Shown piece after piece: positions 23,130 through 31,878 of a DNA stretch of 32,689 nt (position 1 is its first letter; each line of letters opens with the position of its first letter). Origin of the DNA: Candidatus Dietzia intestinigallinarum (GTDB lineage Bacteria > Actinomycetota > Actinomycetes > Mycobacteriales > Mycobacteriaceae); NCBI GenBank assembly GCA_019119875.1, contig DWWG01000075.1:1-32689 (forward strand). The letters run 5' to 3'. The translations under genes and the position numbers were made by a program. The notes below the pieces were generated by a model. That model saw only the letters and a program-made list of their open reading frames with translations. It searched no databases and was not told the DNA's origin.

Positions 23130-24314
23130 TCAGGAGTCGAGGCCGCGGTAGCCGGCGAAGCGCTCGGCGATCAGCTCCTCACTGAGCCCGTAGTCGGCGA
23201 GCGTGTACCTGTGCGCGGGCGCACGGTCACCCGACAGACTGCGCGCGTTCTCGGCCTCCACCGCCGCACGCACGTCGTCGGACAGGCTCGTGCCCGCCGC
23301 GGCGTAGACGCGCTCGACCACACCGGCGGGGTCGCCCACCAGCTCACGGTGCTCCACGTCGACGAACGTCGCCCGCGACGCCGGATCCGCCTCGTGCCGG
23401 GCCCGCACGGCATCGAAGGTCTCGACACCCCGCGCCCACAATTCCAGCTGCGAGGCGCCGATGTACTCGGGCGTGAATCGCGTCGACCAGTCGGCGGCCG
23501 TGCGGTGCGCGAGTGAGCACATCGAGGCCATCGATGTGCGCGGATCCCGATGCGTCTGCACCACCACGGCATCCGGATACACCTCGAGCAGCGCGTCGAG
23601 CGTGAACAGGTGACTGGGGTTCTTGAGCACCCAGCGACGGCCGGGATCATTGGCCCCGATGAGCTGCAGATTCCGCTTGTGCCTCCGGTATGCGGGCCCC
23701 CAGTCGGCGCCCTGCAGCCACGTCGAGTACCCGTCCAGCCGCGCCAGGCATTCGTACGACACCGAGGTCAGCGACTGCCGCAGCAGCTGCCAGCACTCCT
23801 CCAGATCGTCGGCGGAGATGTAGTGCACGCCCCCGTAGTCGGGGTTCTCTGCCATGAATCCGGAGTACAGGTCACGCAGCCCGACATAGGCCGGGTCGTC
23901 CTCCCACGTCTCACGCGGGGGCCGCGGCTGAGGCACCTCGGTGAGCCAGAGTTCGAGCCCCTGGCCCGCGGGGTCCGCACCGAGGAGCCGGTGCAGCGCC
24001 GTGGTGCCGGTGCGGGGCAACCCGGTGACGACGACGGGCCGGGAGATCTCGACCTCCGCCTGCTCCGGGGCGGCCGCGAACCCGGCGTTCGCCATGAGCC
24101 TGGCGGTCAGTGCGCTCTTGAGGACCGACCGCCAGTACTTGCTGCCCGCGGGGGTCAGGCCGGCATCGGTGTGCAGGGAGTCCAGCAGAACTCCCAGGGC
24201 CTCGCGGTGGGCGTCGGCCCCGTCGCCGAAGTCCTCCAGCCCCACGGTGCGCGAGGCGCTGGCGTGCAGGTCGTCGACGGTGCCCACATGCACCCGGTCG
24301 GCGTCGTCGCTCAT
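23130..24314 (-). CDS. Sulfotransferase family protein
   Basis: A 394-residue protein with the 5'-phosphosulfate loop VVTGLPRTGTTALHRLLG (about residues 95-112) and a 3'-phosphate segment VVVQTHRDPRTSMASM, both used to bind PAPS. Length and plan match the Rv3529c-type sulfotransferases found in mycobacterial cholesterol clusters. The ATG has GGAGGGG upstream and lies 12 bases after the preceding gene, so it is last in the hsaA-hsaC-hsaB line. The acceptor is unknown; a steroid or sterol intermediate is plausible from context only. Confidence 0.85.
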   Translation of the reverse strand: MSDDADRVHVGTVDDLHASASRTVGLEDFGDGADAHREALGVLLDSLHTDAGLTPAGSKYWRSVLKSALTARLMANAGFAAAPEQAEVEISRPVVVTGLPRTGTTALHRLLGADPAGQGLELWLTEVPQPRPPRETWEDDPAYVGLRDLYSGFMAENPDYGGVHYISADDLEECWQLLRQSLTSVSYECLARLDGYSTWLQGADWGPAYRRHKRNLQLIGANDPGRRWVLKNPSHLFTLDALLEVYPDAVVVQTHRDPRTSMASMCSLAHRTAADWSTRFTPEYIGASQLELWARGVETFDAVRARHEADPASRATFVDVEHRELVGDPAGVVERVYAAAGTSLSDDVRAAVEAENARSLSGDRAPAHRYTLADYGLSEELIAERFAGYRGLDS

Positions 24315-24326
24315 GACAGGCCCCTC

Positions 24327-25514
24327 CTACGAAAGTCCGCGGCGTGCGAACGCCTGCTGACGGGCGGCGATCCGCTCCCGCCACTGCTCGGGGCCCACCC
24401 GCTGGTCGGCGTACCCCGGCACCTCGTCGGGCAGGGAGTCGAACGGGACGATCTTGAGCGTCGGGCCCAGGTCACCGGTGATCGGGGCGTCGACCCGCTG
24501 CCACCGGAACTGCATGATGCCCTCGCGATGGCCGAGCAGCTCGAGCCAGTTGGCCAGGCCCGGGTCCCGCTCGGAGAGCACGAGGTGGATCATCCCGTCG
24601 GGCGTCCGGTGCGCCTGGTCGGCGGTGAGGCTGGTCTGGTGGTGCACGTACTCGAGCGAGGTGTACCACATGTTGCCCAACTGGAAGCCCTGGTAGGGCA
24701 CCCCGGCGACGGGCACCGAGATCACCATGGCCTCATCCGGGGACAGCTCGAAGATCCCCGCCGACGAATACTGCGTGGTGAGTCCGCCGGGAGTGCTCCG
24801 CGGCGCGTACAGCGTGTTGCGCTCCTGCTCCCCGAAGAACCAGCCCGGGAACGCCAGCCACGTCCGCAGACGGCCGATCAGCGCCTCGGCGAGCTTGGCG
24901 TAGAACCTCTCCTGGCCCGCGACGGTGGCGGGTTCGGGTGCGGTTCCGGCGGCATCGACACGACGGAGCGTGGCCCACCCGGCCTCCTCCACAGCCCAGT
25001 CCGAGAACACCTCCCGGACCGCGATCATCGACGAACCGGGATGGAGCACCACGTAGCCGGGGTCGCCCTCGTCGTCGTCATATCGCGCCGGTCCCATCCG
25101 GAACGAGTACCGGCCCTGCTCGTCGATCTCCAGGGCGCGGTCGTCGAACGCAGCGTGCGACGCGGCGCGCTCGTCCGCCGAGTAGTTACCGGCCATGACC
25201 TGGAACGACAGATCCGCCGTGGTGCCGCGGCGGCCCTCGACGAGGTACTCGGCGTCGTCGGCGAGGTTCGCGTAGAAGTACAGCGTGTCCGGGTTGTCCA
25301 GGCCCATCTTGGTGTACGGGCCCGTGGCCTCGAACAGCTGCGGATGCGTACGGCCCCGGTGCTGCCCGGTCTCGATCGCGCCCCGGATCGTGCCCAACAG
25401 GTAGTCGAGGCCCTCGGCCACATCCGCCTCGGTGCGCACGTGCGGCGCGGAGCGGATGATCTCCTCCGCCTCCCCCAACGCGGCGGCCAGCGGCCCGGTC
25501 ACGGTCCCGGTCAC
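24327..25514 (-). CDS. DUF1214-like protein in the hsa operon
   Basis: A 395-residue soluble protein with no signal peptide. It has conserved-looking blocks NPDTLYFYANL, GPARYDDDEGDPGYVVLHPG, FPGWFFGEQERNTLY and GNMWYTSLEYVHHQTSL, a pattern I associate with DUF1214-type proteins and with Rv3531c of the mycobacterial cholesterol cluster. No catalytic motif is evident. GTG start with GAGGGGG upstream; 10 bases after hsaB and 12 before the sulfotransferase gene, hence co-transcribed. Function is unknown, but its place ties it to sterol A/B-ring degradation. Confidence 0.78.
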   Translation of the reverse strand: MTGTVTGPLAAALGEAEEIIRSAPHVRTEADVAEGLDYLLGTIRGAIETGQHRGRTHPQLFEATGPYTKMGLDNPDTLYFYANLADDAEYLVEGRRGTTADLSFQVMAGNYSADERAASHAAFDDRALEIDEQGRYSFRMGPARYDDDEGDPGYVVLHPGSSMIAVREVFSDWAVEEAGWATLRRVDAAGTAPEPATVAGQERFYAKLAEALIGRLRTWLAFPGWFFGEQERNTLYAPRSTPGGLTTQYSSAGIFELSPDEAMVISVPVAGVPYQGFQLGNMWYTSLEYVHHQTSLTADQAHRTPDGMIHLVLSERDPGLANWLELLGHREGIMQFRWQRVDAPITGDLGPTLKIVPFDSLPDEVPGYADQRVGPEQWRERIAARQQAFARRGLS

Positions 25515-25524
25515 GGCGTCCCCC

Positions 25525-26109
25525 TCACAGCCAGGTGTACGAGTCGGCGGAGGTGATGAAGTTGGCCAACTCCTCCTGCTGCGGAGTGGGATCCACGACG
25601 TCCTCCTCGATGCTGAGGTAGGCGCCGCGGTAGAACAGCAGCGGCCGGATGTCGCGCTCGGTGGGGCCCAGGTTGTGGACCCGGCCCAGGACGATCCAGT
25701 GGTCGCCGCCGTCGAGGACCTGGTGAATCTCGCAATCCAGCCACGCCATGACGCCGCTGATCACCGGCGACCCGAGCGGGCTCGGCTCCCAGTCGATCTC
25801 GGCGAACTTGTCGTCGCCCCGGCGGCCGAACGTGGAGGAGACGGCCTCCTGCTCCTCCGAGAGGATGTTGACGACGAACCTGCCGGCCTTCTCGATGCCC
25901 TTCCACGACCCGGAGGTCTTCATGGGACAGAACAGGACCAGCGGCGGCTCGAGCGACAGCGCGGAGAACGACTGACAGGCGAAACCCACCGGCTTCCCGT
26001 CGGCCACCGCCGTGATGACGGTGATGCCGGTGCAGAACTGGCCGAGCGCGTCACGCAGCTCCCGGCTCGAGAAGTTCTGGCCCTCCGGGCGGTCTTCGGT
26101 GCTGCTCAT
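25525..26109 (-). CDS. hsaB: Flavin reductase HsaB
   Basis: A 194-residue flavin reductase of the HpaC/DIM6-NTAB type. It has LGQFCTGITVITAV, FACQSFSALSLEPPLVLFC and the FMN-binding region GRFVVNILSEEQEAVSSTF, then LDCEIHQVLDGGDHWIVLGRV. HsaB supplies reduced flavin to the monooxygenase HsaA, which hydroxylates 3-HSA. The ATG has GGAGG upstream. It is separated from hsaC by 129 bases with repeats and a hairpin, more than between its other neighbours, so its level may be set independently. Confidence 0.93.
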   Translation of the reverse strand: MSSTEDRPEGQNFSSRELRDALGQFCTGITVITAVADGKPVGFACQSFSALSLEPPLVLFCPMKTSGSWKGIEKAGRFVVNILSEEQEAVSSTFGRRGDDKFAEIDWEPSPLGSPVISGVMAWLDCEIHQVLDGGDHWIVLGRVHNLGPTERDIRPLLFYRGAYLSIEEDVVDPTPQQEELANFITSADSYTWL

Positions 26110-26238
26110 CGTCTCGGTCCTCCCATTGGACGTGGTTCTTCTCGTGTGGAGTTCTTCTCGTGCGGGCGCCTGTCGGATACGGACGGGCCCACACCCGGGC
26201 CGCGTTCCGCGACACGGATGTGGGCCCAGCCTAGGCGT
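26110..26238 (-). promoter_or_regulatory. hsaC-hsaB gap with direct repeats and hairpin
   Basis: Contains two exact 12-base copies of GTTCTTCTCGTG (plus strand, 26135-26146 and 26151-26162, 16-base period) and a hairpin with arms GGGCCCACA (26185-26193) and TGTGGGCCC (26219-26227). In transcript order the hairpin comes just after the hsaC stop and the repeats lie before hsaB. It may be a partial terminator or processing site, with a promoter or binding site for hsaB. Confidence 0.5.
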
Positions 26239-27144
<906 letters not shown>

Positions 27145-27175
27145 TTAACCCGTCCCTTCGATCCGTGTGTCCGGA

Positions 27176-28351
27176 TCAGACCATCGAGTCCGTGACCTTC
27201 TCGCCGAACTCGTTCTGCCCATACATGATGTACGCCTTCGTGGCCTCGTTGGCGGCGTGGACGCGCCCGGCGTTGGCGTCTCGCCAGAAACGCTGGATCG
27301 GCGAGGTGTCCTGCAGGGCACGCGCACCGGAGTTCTGGAACAGCAGGCCGATCGCGTCGATCGAGCGCTGCGTGGCGCGGACCTGGTCCCGGCGGGCGCG
27401 CGTGCGGATGTCCATGCCCGGGAAGTCGCCGGCCTTGATGAGATCCAGCTCCTCGCGCACGTTGCGCATGAGCTGCAGCCACGCCGCGTCGATGTCGCCG
27501 GCGGCCTCCGCCAGACGGACCTTGGCGAACGGGTCGTCCTTGGCGGCGGTGCCGAACGCGGCCCGGACGCGGTCACGCTGGTGCTCGCGGTGCACCTCGT
27601 AGCAGCCGAACGCCATACCCACGATCGGGGTGGAGATGGTGGTGGGGTGGATGGTGCCCCACGGCATCTTGTAGATCGGGTTGGTGTTGACCTCCAGGCC
27701 CGGGCTCTTGGTGGCGGCCATCAGTCCGAACGAGAGCACACGGTGCTCGGGGATGACCGCGTCCTTGACCAGGATGTCGTTGGAGCCGGTGCCCTTGAGG
27801 CCGGCCACGTGCCAGACGTCGAGGATCTCGTACTGCGACTTCTCCACGAGGAAGGTGCAGAAGTCGACCATCTTGTCGTTCTCGTCCAGGACCGGTCCGC
27901 CGAGGAAGACCCAGTCGGCGTGGTCGCACCCCGAGGACCAGGACCACTTGCCGTTGAGGACCAGCCCGTCGGGGGTCTTCTTGGCCGCGCCCATCGGGGC
28001 GTACGACGAGGAGATGCGCACGGTCGGGTCCTCGCCCCACACGTCCTCCTGCGCCTGCTGCGGGAACAGGGCCAGGTGCCAGTTGTGGATCCCGAGGATG
28101 CTGGCGCACCAGCCGGTCGAGGGGCAGGCGCTCGCGATGATCATCGCCGCGGTGTAGAAGGTCTCCATATCCGCCTCGTACCCGCCCCACTGGGAGGGCT
28201 GGCAGAGCTTGAAGAACCCGGCCTCGTCCAGCTCCGCGATGTTCTGCGGGTGGACCTTGCGCATGTCCTCGGTCTCCTGGGCGCGCTCGGCGAAACCGGG
28301 CAACAGTGCCTTGATGCGGTCGATGACCTCGTGATTGGCGTACTCGCTCAT
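27176..28351 (-). CDS. hsaA: 3-HSA hydroxylase oxygenase subunit HsaA
   Basis: A 391-residue flavin-dependent monooxygenase with an acyl-CoA dehydrogenase fold. Blocks: LCQPSQWGGYEADMETFY, CPSTGWCASILGIHNWHLALFP, NGKWSWSSGCDHADWVFLGG and WRDANAGRVHAANEATKAYI near the end. It uses reduced flavin from HsaB to make the catechol 3,4-DHSA. Length is close to the M. tuberculosis protein (394). The ATG has AGAGAGGG upstream. First gene of the minus-strand A/B-ring operon and divergent from kshA, with a KstR operator 42 bases upstream. Confidence 0.95.
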   Translation of the reverse strand: MSEYANHEVIDRIKALLPGFAERAQETEDMRKVHPQNIAELDEAGFFKLCQPSQWGGYEADMETFYTAAMIIASACPSTGWCASILGIHNWHLALFPQQAQEDVWGEDPTVRISSSYAPMGAAKKTPDGLVLNGKWSWSSGCDHADWVFLGGPVLDENDKMVDFCTFLVEKSQYEILDVWHVAGLKGTGSNDILVKDAVIPEHRVLSFGLMAATKSPGLEVNTNPIYKMPWGTIHPTTISTPIVGMAFGCYEVHREHQRDRVRAAFGTAAKDDPFAKVRLAEAAGDIDAAWLQLMRNVREELDLIKAGDFPGMDIRTRARRDQVRATQRSIDAIGLLFQNSGARALQDTSPIQRFWRDANAGRVHAANEATKAYIMYGQNEFGEKVTDSMV

Positions 28352-28392
28352 GTGATCCCTCTCTGGCTTAATATGGGGCGCGTGACCTAGAC

Positions 28393-28406
28393 TAGAACAC
28401 GTTCCA
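28393..28406. promoter_or_regulatory. KstR operator between hsaA and kshA
   Basis: Reads TAGAACACGTTCCA and fits the KstR consensus TnnAACnnGTTnnA in full. It lies 42 bases before hsaA. KstR represses the upper cholesterol genes and is released by steroid-derived CoA thioesters. Confidence 0.88.
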
Positions 28407-28442
28407 GTTTTGCACCAGACACCACCCTCCCAACCCGCCGGA

Positions 28443-28459
28443 CTGGCACAGCGTGCCAG
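28443..28459. promoter_or_regulatory. Unassigned palindrome in the hsaA-kshA region
   Basis: CTGGCAC, AGC, GTGCCAG: seven-base perfect arms with a three-base spacer. It fits neither KstR nor KstR2. It lies about 97 bases before kshA, upstream of a possible -35 (TTGGTT, 28471-28476), where an activator could bind. Confidence 0.4.
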
Positions 28460-28470
28460 CGAGGACGGGA

Positions 28471-28510
28471 TTGGTTGTGGCCCCTCCCCCGATTCTATAA
28501 CCTGTTCTCA
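28471..28510 (+). promoter_or_regulatory. Likely kshA promoter with a second KstR-like site
   Basis: TTGGTT at 28471-28476 and TATAAC at 28496-28501, 19 bases apart, form a plausible promoter. A KstR-like site (28496-28509, TATAACCTGTTCTC) overlaps the -10 box and fits the consensus except for the last base. Binding here would block kshA directly. Confidence 0.5.
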
Positions 28511-28539
28511 TCAGGCCCATGCCATCAGGAGGCTTCACA

Positions 28540-29760
28540 ATGTCCACACCAACCAAGGCTCCCGGCGCCATTCGCGAGATCGACACCGGAAAGGTCCGCG
28601 ACCGCTACGCGCGCGGCTGGCACTGCATCGGGACCGTCAAGGAATTCTCCGACGGCAAGCCCCATTCCATCCACGCTTTCGGCACCAAACTCGTCGTCTG
28701 GGCCAACGACGACGGCATCAACGTCCTCGACGGCTACTGTCGCCACCTGGGCGGCGACCTCTCGGACGGCGAGATCAAAGACGGCAACATCGCGTGCCCG
28801 TTCCACGACTGGCGCTGGGGCGGTGACGGCAAGTGCAAGGGCATCCCCTACGCCAAGCGCGTGCCGCTGCGCGCCAAGACCCGGGCCTGGACCACCATGA
28901 CCCAGAACGGCCTGGTCTTCGTGTGGCACGACCACGAGGGCAACCCCCCGACCGACGAGGAGAAGATCCCCTACCTCGACGAGTACGACACCGGCGAGTG
29001 GACCGACTGGGTCTGGAACCGCCTCGAGATCGAGGGCTCCAACTGCATGGAGATCGTCGACAACGTCGTGGACATGGCCCACTTCTTCTACATCCACTAC
29101 GCGTTCCCGACCTACTTCAAGAACGTCTTCGAGGGCCAGACCGCCACCCAGTACCTCAACACCAAGGGCCGGCCCGACCACGACCCCTCGGGCGGCAAGT
29201 ACGGCGACACCCTGCTGGAGTCCGTCGCCTCCTACTACGGCCCGTCGTTCATGATCAACCCGCTCAAGCAGATGTACGGGGACTTCGTGACCGACGCGAT
29301 CCTCATCAACTGCCACTACCCGGTCGACCAGAACTCGTTCGTGCTCATGTACGGCCTCATGGTCAAGAAGCCCACCGGGTTCGACGACGAGACGGCCACC
29401 AAGATGGCCTCCAAGATCGCCGAGTTCTTCGGCGAGGGCTTCCTCCAGGACGTCCGCATCTGGCAGCGCAAGTCGGCCATCGCCAACCCGCTGCTCTGCG
29501 AGGAGGACGGCCCCGTCTACCAGCTGCGCCGCTGGTACGAGCAGTTCTACGTGGACCGCGACAAGATCGAGCCCGAGATGCAGGAGCGCTTCGAGTTCGA
29601 GGTCGACACCACCGCCGCGAACCAGTACTGGGAGAAGGAGGTCGCCGAGAACCTGCGGAAGCAGCAGGCCGGTGAGTCCGAGGTCTCCGACGAGCAGACC
29701 CAGTACACGGGAATGGCCGAGGTCGCCGGCGAAGCGGGCGCCTCGCGGGACGACAAGTGA
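28540..29760 (+). CDS. kshA: 3-ketosteroid 9-alpha-hydroxylase oxygenase KshA
   Basis: A 406-residue Rieske oxygenase. The [2Fe-2S] ligands are Cys67/His69 (YCRHLGG) and Cys86/His89 (CPFHDWRW), and the mononuclear iron site includes His181 and His186 in DMAHFFYIHYAF, all at the numbers known for the M. tuberculosis enzyme. KshA with KshB hydroxylates C9 of androstadienedione, which breaks ring B. The ATG at 28540 has AGGAGG upstream; an ATG at 28519 lies before that site and is rejected. The stop overlaps the next gene's GTG. The C-terminal 25 residues are Glu/Ser/Ala-rich. Confidence 0.96.
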   Translation: MSTPTKAPGAIREIDTGKVRDRYARGWHCIGTVKEFSDGKPHSIHAFGTKLVVWANDDGINVLDGYCRHLGGDLSDGEIKDGNIACPFHDWRWGGDGKCKGIPYAKRVPLRAKTRAWTTMTQNGLVFVWHDHEGNPPTDEEKIPYLDEYDTGEWTDWVWNRLEIEGSNCMEIVDNVVDMAHFFYIHYAFPTYFKNVFEGQTATQYLNTKGRPDHDPSGGKYGDTLLESVASYYGPSFMINPLKQMYGDFVTDAILINCHYPVDQNSFVLMYGLMVKKPTGFDDETATKMASKIAEFFGEGFLQDVRIWQRKSAIANPLLCEEDGPVYQLRRWYEQFYVDRDKIEPEMQERFEFEVDTTAANQYWEKEVAENLRKQQAGESEVSDEQTQYTGMAEVAGEAGASRDDK

Positions 29761-30155
29761 CGTACAAGCAACGCGACGCGCGCCGGGCCCCCACCTGGGA
29801 CGAGACCGACCCGGCGCGCGCCGCGCGGCTCCACGCCCACACCGACCTGGACCGGGAGACGTACACGCGCGCGGGATTCCAGCCCGTGGACTGCCTGAGC
29901 TGCGGCACCCGCGCGTTCGTGCGCAAGAACAGCGAGAAGCACACGTCGATCCAGTGGCGCGACGGCAGCGACCGGCAGTGCCCCGTGCTCAACGACTGGC
30001 GCTCCGGCGGCCAGATCCCCGACGGCGAGGACACGTGTCCGCGGATGCTCTCGAGCATCCGGTACGCCGTCTCCGAGGGCCTGATCACCCTCGCCGAGGG
30101 GGTCGACCCGGTCGACGCCTCGCACATGGTCAACCCGTTCTACACCCCTGAGTGA
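29757..30155 (+). CDS. Small Cys-rich protein coupled to kshA
   Basis: A 132-residue cytoplasmic protein whose GTG overlaps the kshA stop (GTGA). Four cysteines stand out: a CxxC in DCLSCGTRAFV, one in RQCPVLNDW and one in DTCPRML, enough for a zinc or iron-sulfur site. Other conserved-looking blocks are KNSEKHTSIQW and NPFYTPE. M. tuberculosis has a small unknown gene (Rv3527) directly after kshA, and this is probably its counterpart. Role unknown; tight coupling suggests it helps KshA, for example in electron transfer or cluster assembly. That is inference. Confidence 0.82.
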   Translation: MTYKQRDARRAPTWDETDPARAARLHAHTDLDRETYTRAGFQPVDCLSCGTRAFVRKNSEKHTSIQWRDGSDRQCPVLNDWRSGGQIPDGEDTCPRMLSSIRYAVSEGLITLAEGVDPVDASHMVNPFYTPE

Positions 30156-30171
30156 CCGATTGACATCGCGT

Positions 30172-30204
30172 TTCCGCGGAGCGGCCCACGTCCGCTCCGC
30201 GGAA
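30172..30204 (+). terminator. Hairpin between the kshA unit and kshB
   Basis: Arms TTCCGCGGAGCGG (30172-30184) and CCGCTCCGCGGAA (30192-30204) pair perfectly over 13 bases with a seven-base loop, 17 bases after the small gene's stop. The tail is TCGTCGT, weak in T. It may end or reduce transcription into kshB, which starts 45 bases later. Confidence 0.6.
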
Positions 30205-30248
30205 TCGTCGTCACAGGCCTCCCGATCCACCCGATAGGCTCTTTCCCC

Positions 30249-31310
30249 ATGACCGAAACCCCACAACTGGGCTCCTTCGTTCGCGAACTCAGGATCGCGG
30301 AGGTGATCGAGGAGACCGCGGACGCCAAGTCCATCGTCTTTGACATCCCCGCCGGCGCGGAGGACGACTTCCGCTACACACCGGGCCAGTTCCTCACGCT
30401 ACGCATCCCCAGCGAGCAGACCGGCTCGGTGGCGCGCTGCTACTCCCTGTCGAGCTCACCCACCGAGGACACCCAGCTCAAGGTGACCGTCAAGCGGACG
30501 GTCGACGGCTACGGCTCGAACTGGCTCTGCGACAACGCCGAGCCCGGGATGAACATGCACGTCCTGGCCCCGTCCGGCATCTTCACCCCCAAGGACCTCG
30601 ACCAGGACTTCATCCTGTTGGCCGCCGGCTCGGGCATCACGCCGGTCATGTCCATCCTCCGTTCGGCGCTCGCGCAGGGCACCGGCCACATCGTCATGCT
30701 GTACGCCAACCGCAACGAGAACTCGGTGATCTTCAAGGATCAACTGCAGAAGCTCCAGGCCGAACACCCGGACCGCCTGACGGTGATCCACTGGCTCGAG
30801 TCCGTCTCGGGCATCCCGACGCCCGAGATGATCGGCAACATGCTGCAGCCGGTCGCCGCGAAGCGCCACTCCTACATCTGTGGGCCGACGCCGTTCATGG
30901 AGACCGTCAAGGACGGCCTGCGCCGCTCCGGCGCGGACATGCACCTCATCCACACCGAGGTGTTCTCCTCCATCGAGGGTGACCCGTTCGCCGAGATCGT
31001 CATCGACGAGACCCCGGGCGACGACGCGTCCGGCCCCGCCACCGCGATCGTGGAACTGGACGACGAGGTCCACGAGGTCGACTGGCCCCGCAACACCCCG
31101 CTGCTGGACGTCCTGCTCTCCAAGGGCATCAAGGCGCCGTTCTCGTGCCGCAAGGGCGAGTGCTCGGCCTGCGCCTGCGTCCTCAAGTCCGGTGAGGTGG
31201 AGATGATCCACAACGGCATCCTCGACCCGGAGGAGGTCGAGGAGGGCTACGTGCTCAGCTGCCAACTGCTGCCCAAGACCGACCGGGTCGAGGTCTCCTA
31301 CTCCGACTGA
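30249..31310 (+). CDS. kshB: 3-ketosteroid 9-alpha-hydroxylase reductase KshB
   Basis: A 353-residue reductase with three domains: FAD (RCYSLSSSP, near residue 60-68), NAD (LLAAGSGITPVMSIL, about 122-136, and YICGPTPFM) and a C-terminal plant-type [2Fe-2S] domain (CRKGECSACACVL with a fourth Cys in VLSCQLLP). It passes electrons from NADH to KshA. Length is close to M. tuberculosis KshB (358). In M. tuberculosis kshA and kshB are far apart; here they are neighbours. I see no KstR site just upstream, so its control is unclear. Confidence 0.93.
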   Translation: MTETPQLGSFVRELRIAEVIEETADAKSIVFDIPAGAEDDFRYTPGQFLTLRIPSEQTGSVARCYSLSSSPTEDTQLKVTVKRTVDGYGSNWLCDNAEPGMNMHVLAPSGIFTPKDLDQDFILLAAGSGITPVMSILRSALAQGTGHIVMLYANRNENSVIFKDQLQKLQAEHPDRLTVIHWLESVSGIPTPEMIGNMLQPVAAKRHSYICGPTPFMETVKDGLRRSGADMHLIHTEVFSSIEGDPFAEIVIDETPGDDASGPATAIVELDDEVHEVDWPRNTPLLDVLLSKGIKAPFSCRKGECSACACVLKSGEVEMIHNGILDPEEVEEGYVLSCQLLPKTDRVEVSYSD

Positions 31311-31337
31311 CCCGGCGGGGTGACAGACTCGGGTACT

Positions 31338-31844
31338 GTGAGCCGCCCCGCGATCGTCTACACCTCCAAGTACGGCTCCACGCGCCGGTACGCCCTCGCC
31401 CTGTCGACGAGGCTGGGCACGCCGGCCGTGGAGCTGTCCTCCTATGACCCGTCCGACCGGCCGGACCCGCTGATCCTCCTGGCCCCCGTGTACGCCACGC
31501 GGATCAGGGGCCGCAGACGGCTCCTGCGCGCGATGCGGCGGGCTCCGGGGCGGGTGGCCCTCGTCGTCGTCGCCCTCTCCCCCACCGACGACCCCGGACG
31601 CGGTGACCTCGCCGCCAAGCTGGTCGCCGCCGCCGGCCGCGCCGTCACGACATTCGACCTCCGCGGCGACCTCGACACGGCACGACTGACCTGGCCGGAT
31701 CGCGTGCTCATGGCGGCGCTGCGCAGGGCGTTGCGCCGCACCCCCGACACGCCCGCAGCGCGGCAGCTCCTGCCGAACCGCCCCTTGAAGCTGGTCGACG
31801 AGGCCACCCTCGAGCCGGTCGTGGCCTGGGCGGGCGGGGCGTGA
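31338..31844 (+). CDS. Flavodoxin-like protein
   Basis: About 168 residues from a GTG at 31338 (a GTG at 31320 would add six). The N-terminus IVYTSKYGSTRRYALAL is a flavodoxin FMN-phosphate loop (T/S-x-x-GST), and LILLAPVYATRIRGRRRLL matches the next flavodoxin strand and loop. The C-terminal half is basic (RRALRRTPDTP), unlike acidic electron carriers, and recalls menaquinone-dependent protoporphyrinogen oxidase-type flavodoxins. It follows kshB by 27 bases and may be co-transcribed. A link to steroid redox chemistry is only suggested by position. Confidence 0.72.
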   Translation: MSRPAIVYTSKYGSTRRYALALSTRLGTPAVELSSYDPSDRPDPLILLAPVYATRIRGRRRLLRAMRRAPGRVALVVVALSPTDDPGRGDLAAKLVAAAGRAVTTFDLRGDLDTARLTWPDRVLMAALRRALRRTPDTPAARQLLPNRPLKLVDEATLEPVVAWAGGA

Positions 31845-31878
31845 CCGGCGGGCCGGGCGTGCGGGTCAGGAGTGCGGG

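Noticed and set aside
23550-25556. A 668-codon plus-strand frame opposite the sulfotransferase and DUF1214-like genes
   Set aside because: Antisense shadow with no recognisable motif; the minus-strand genes have clear motifs and ribosome sites.
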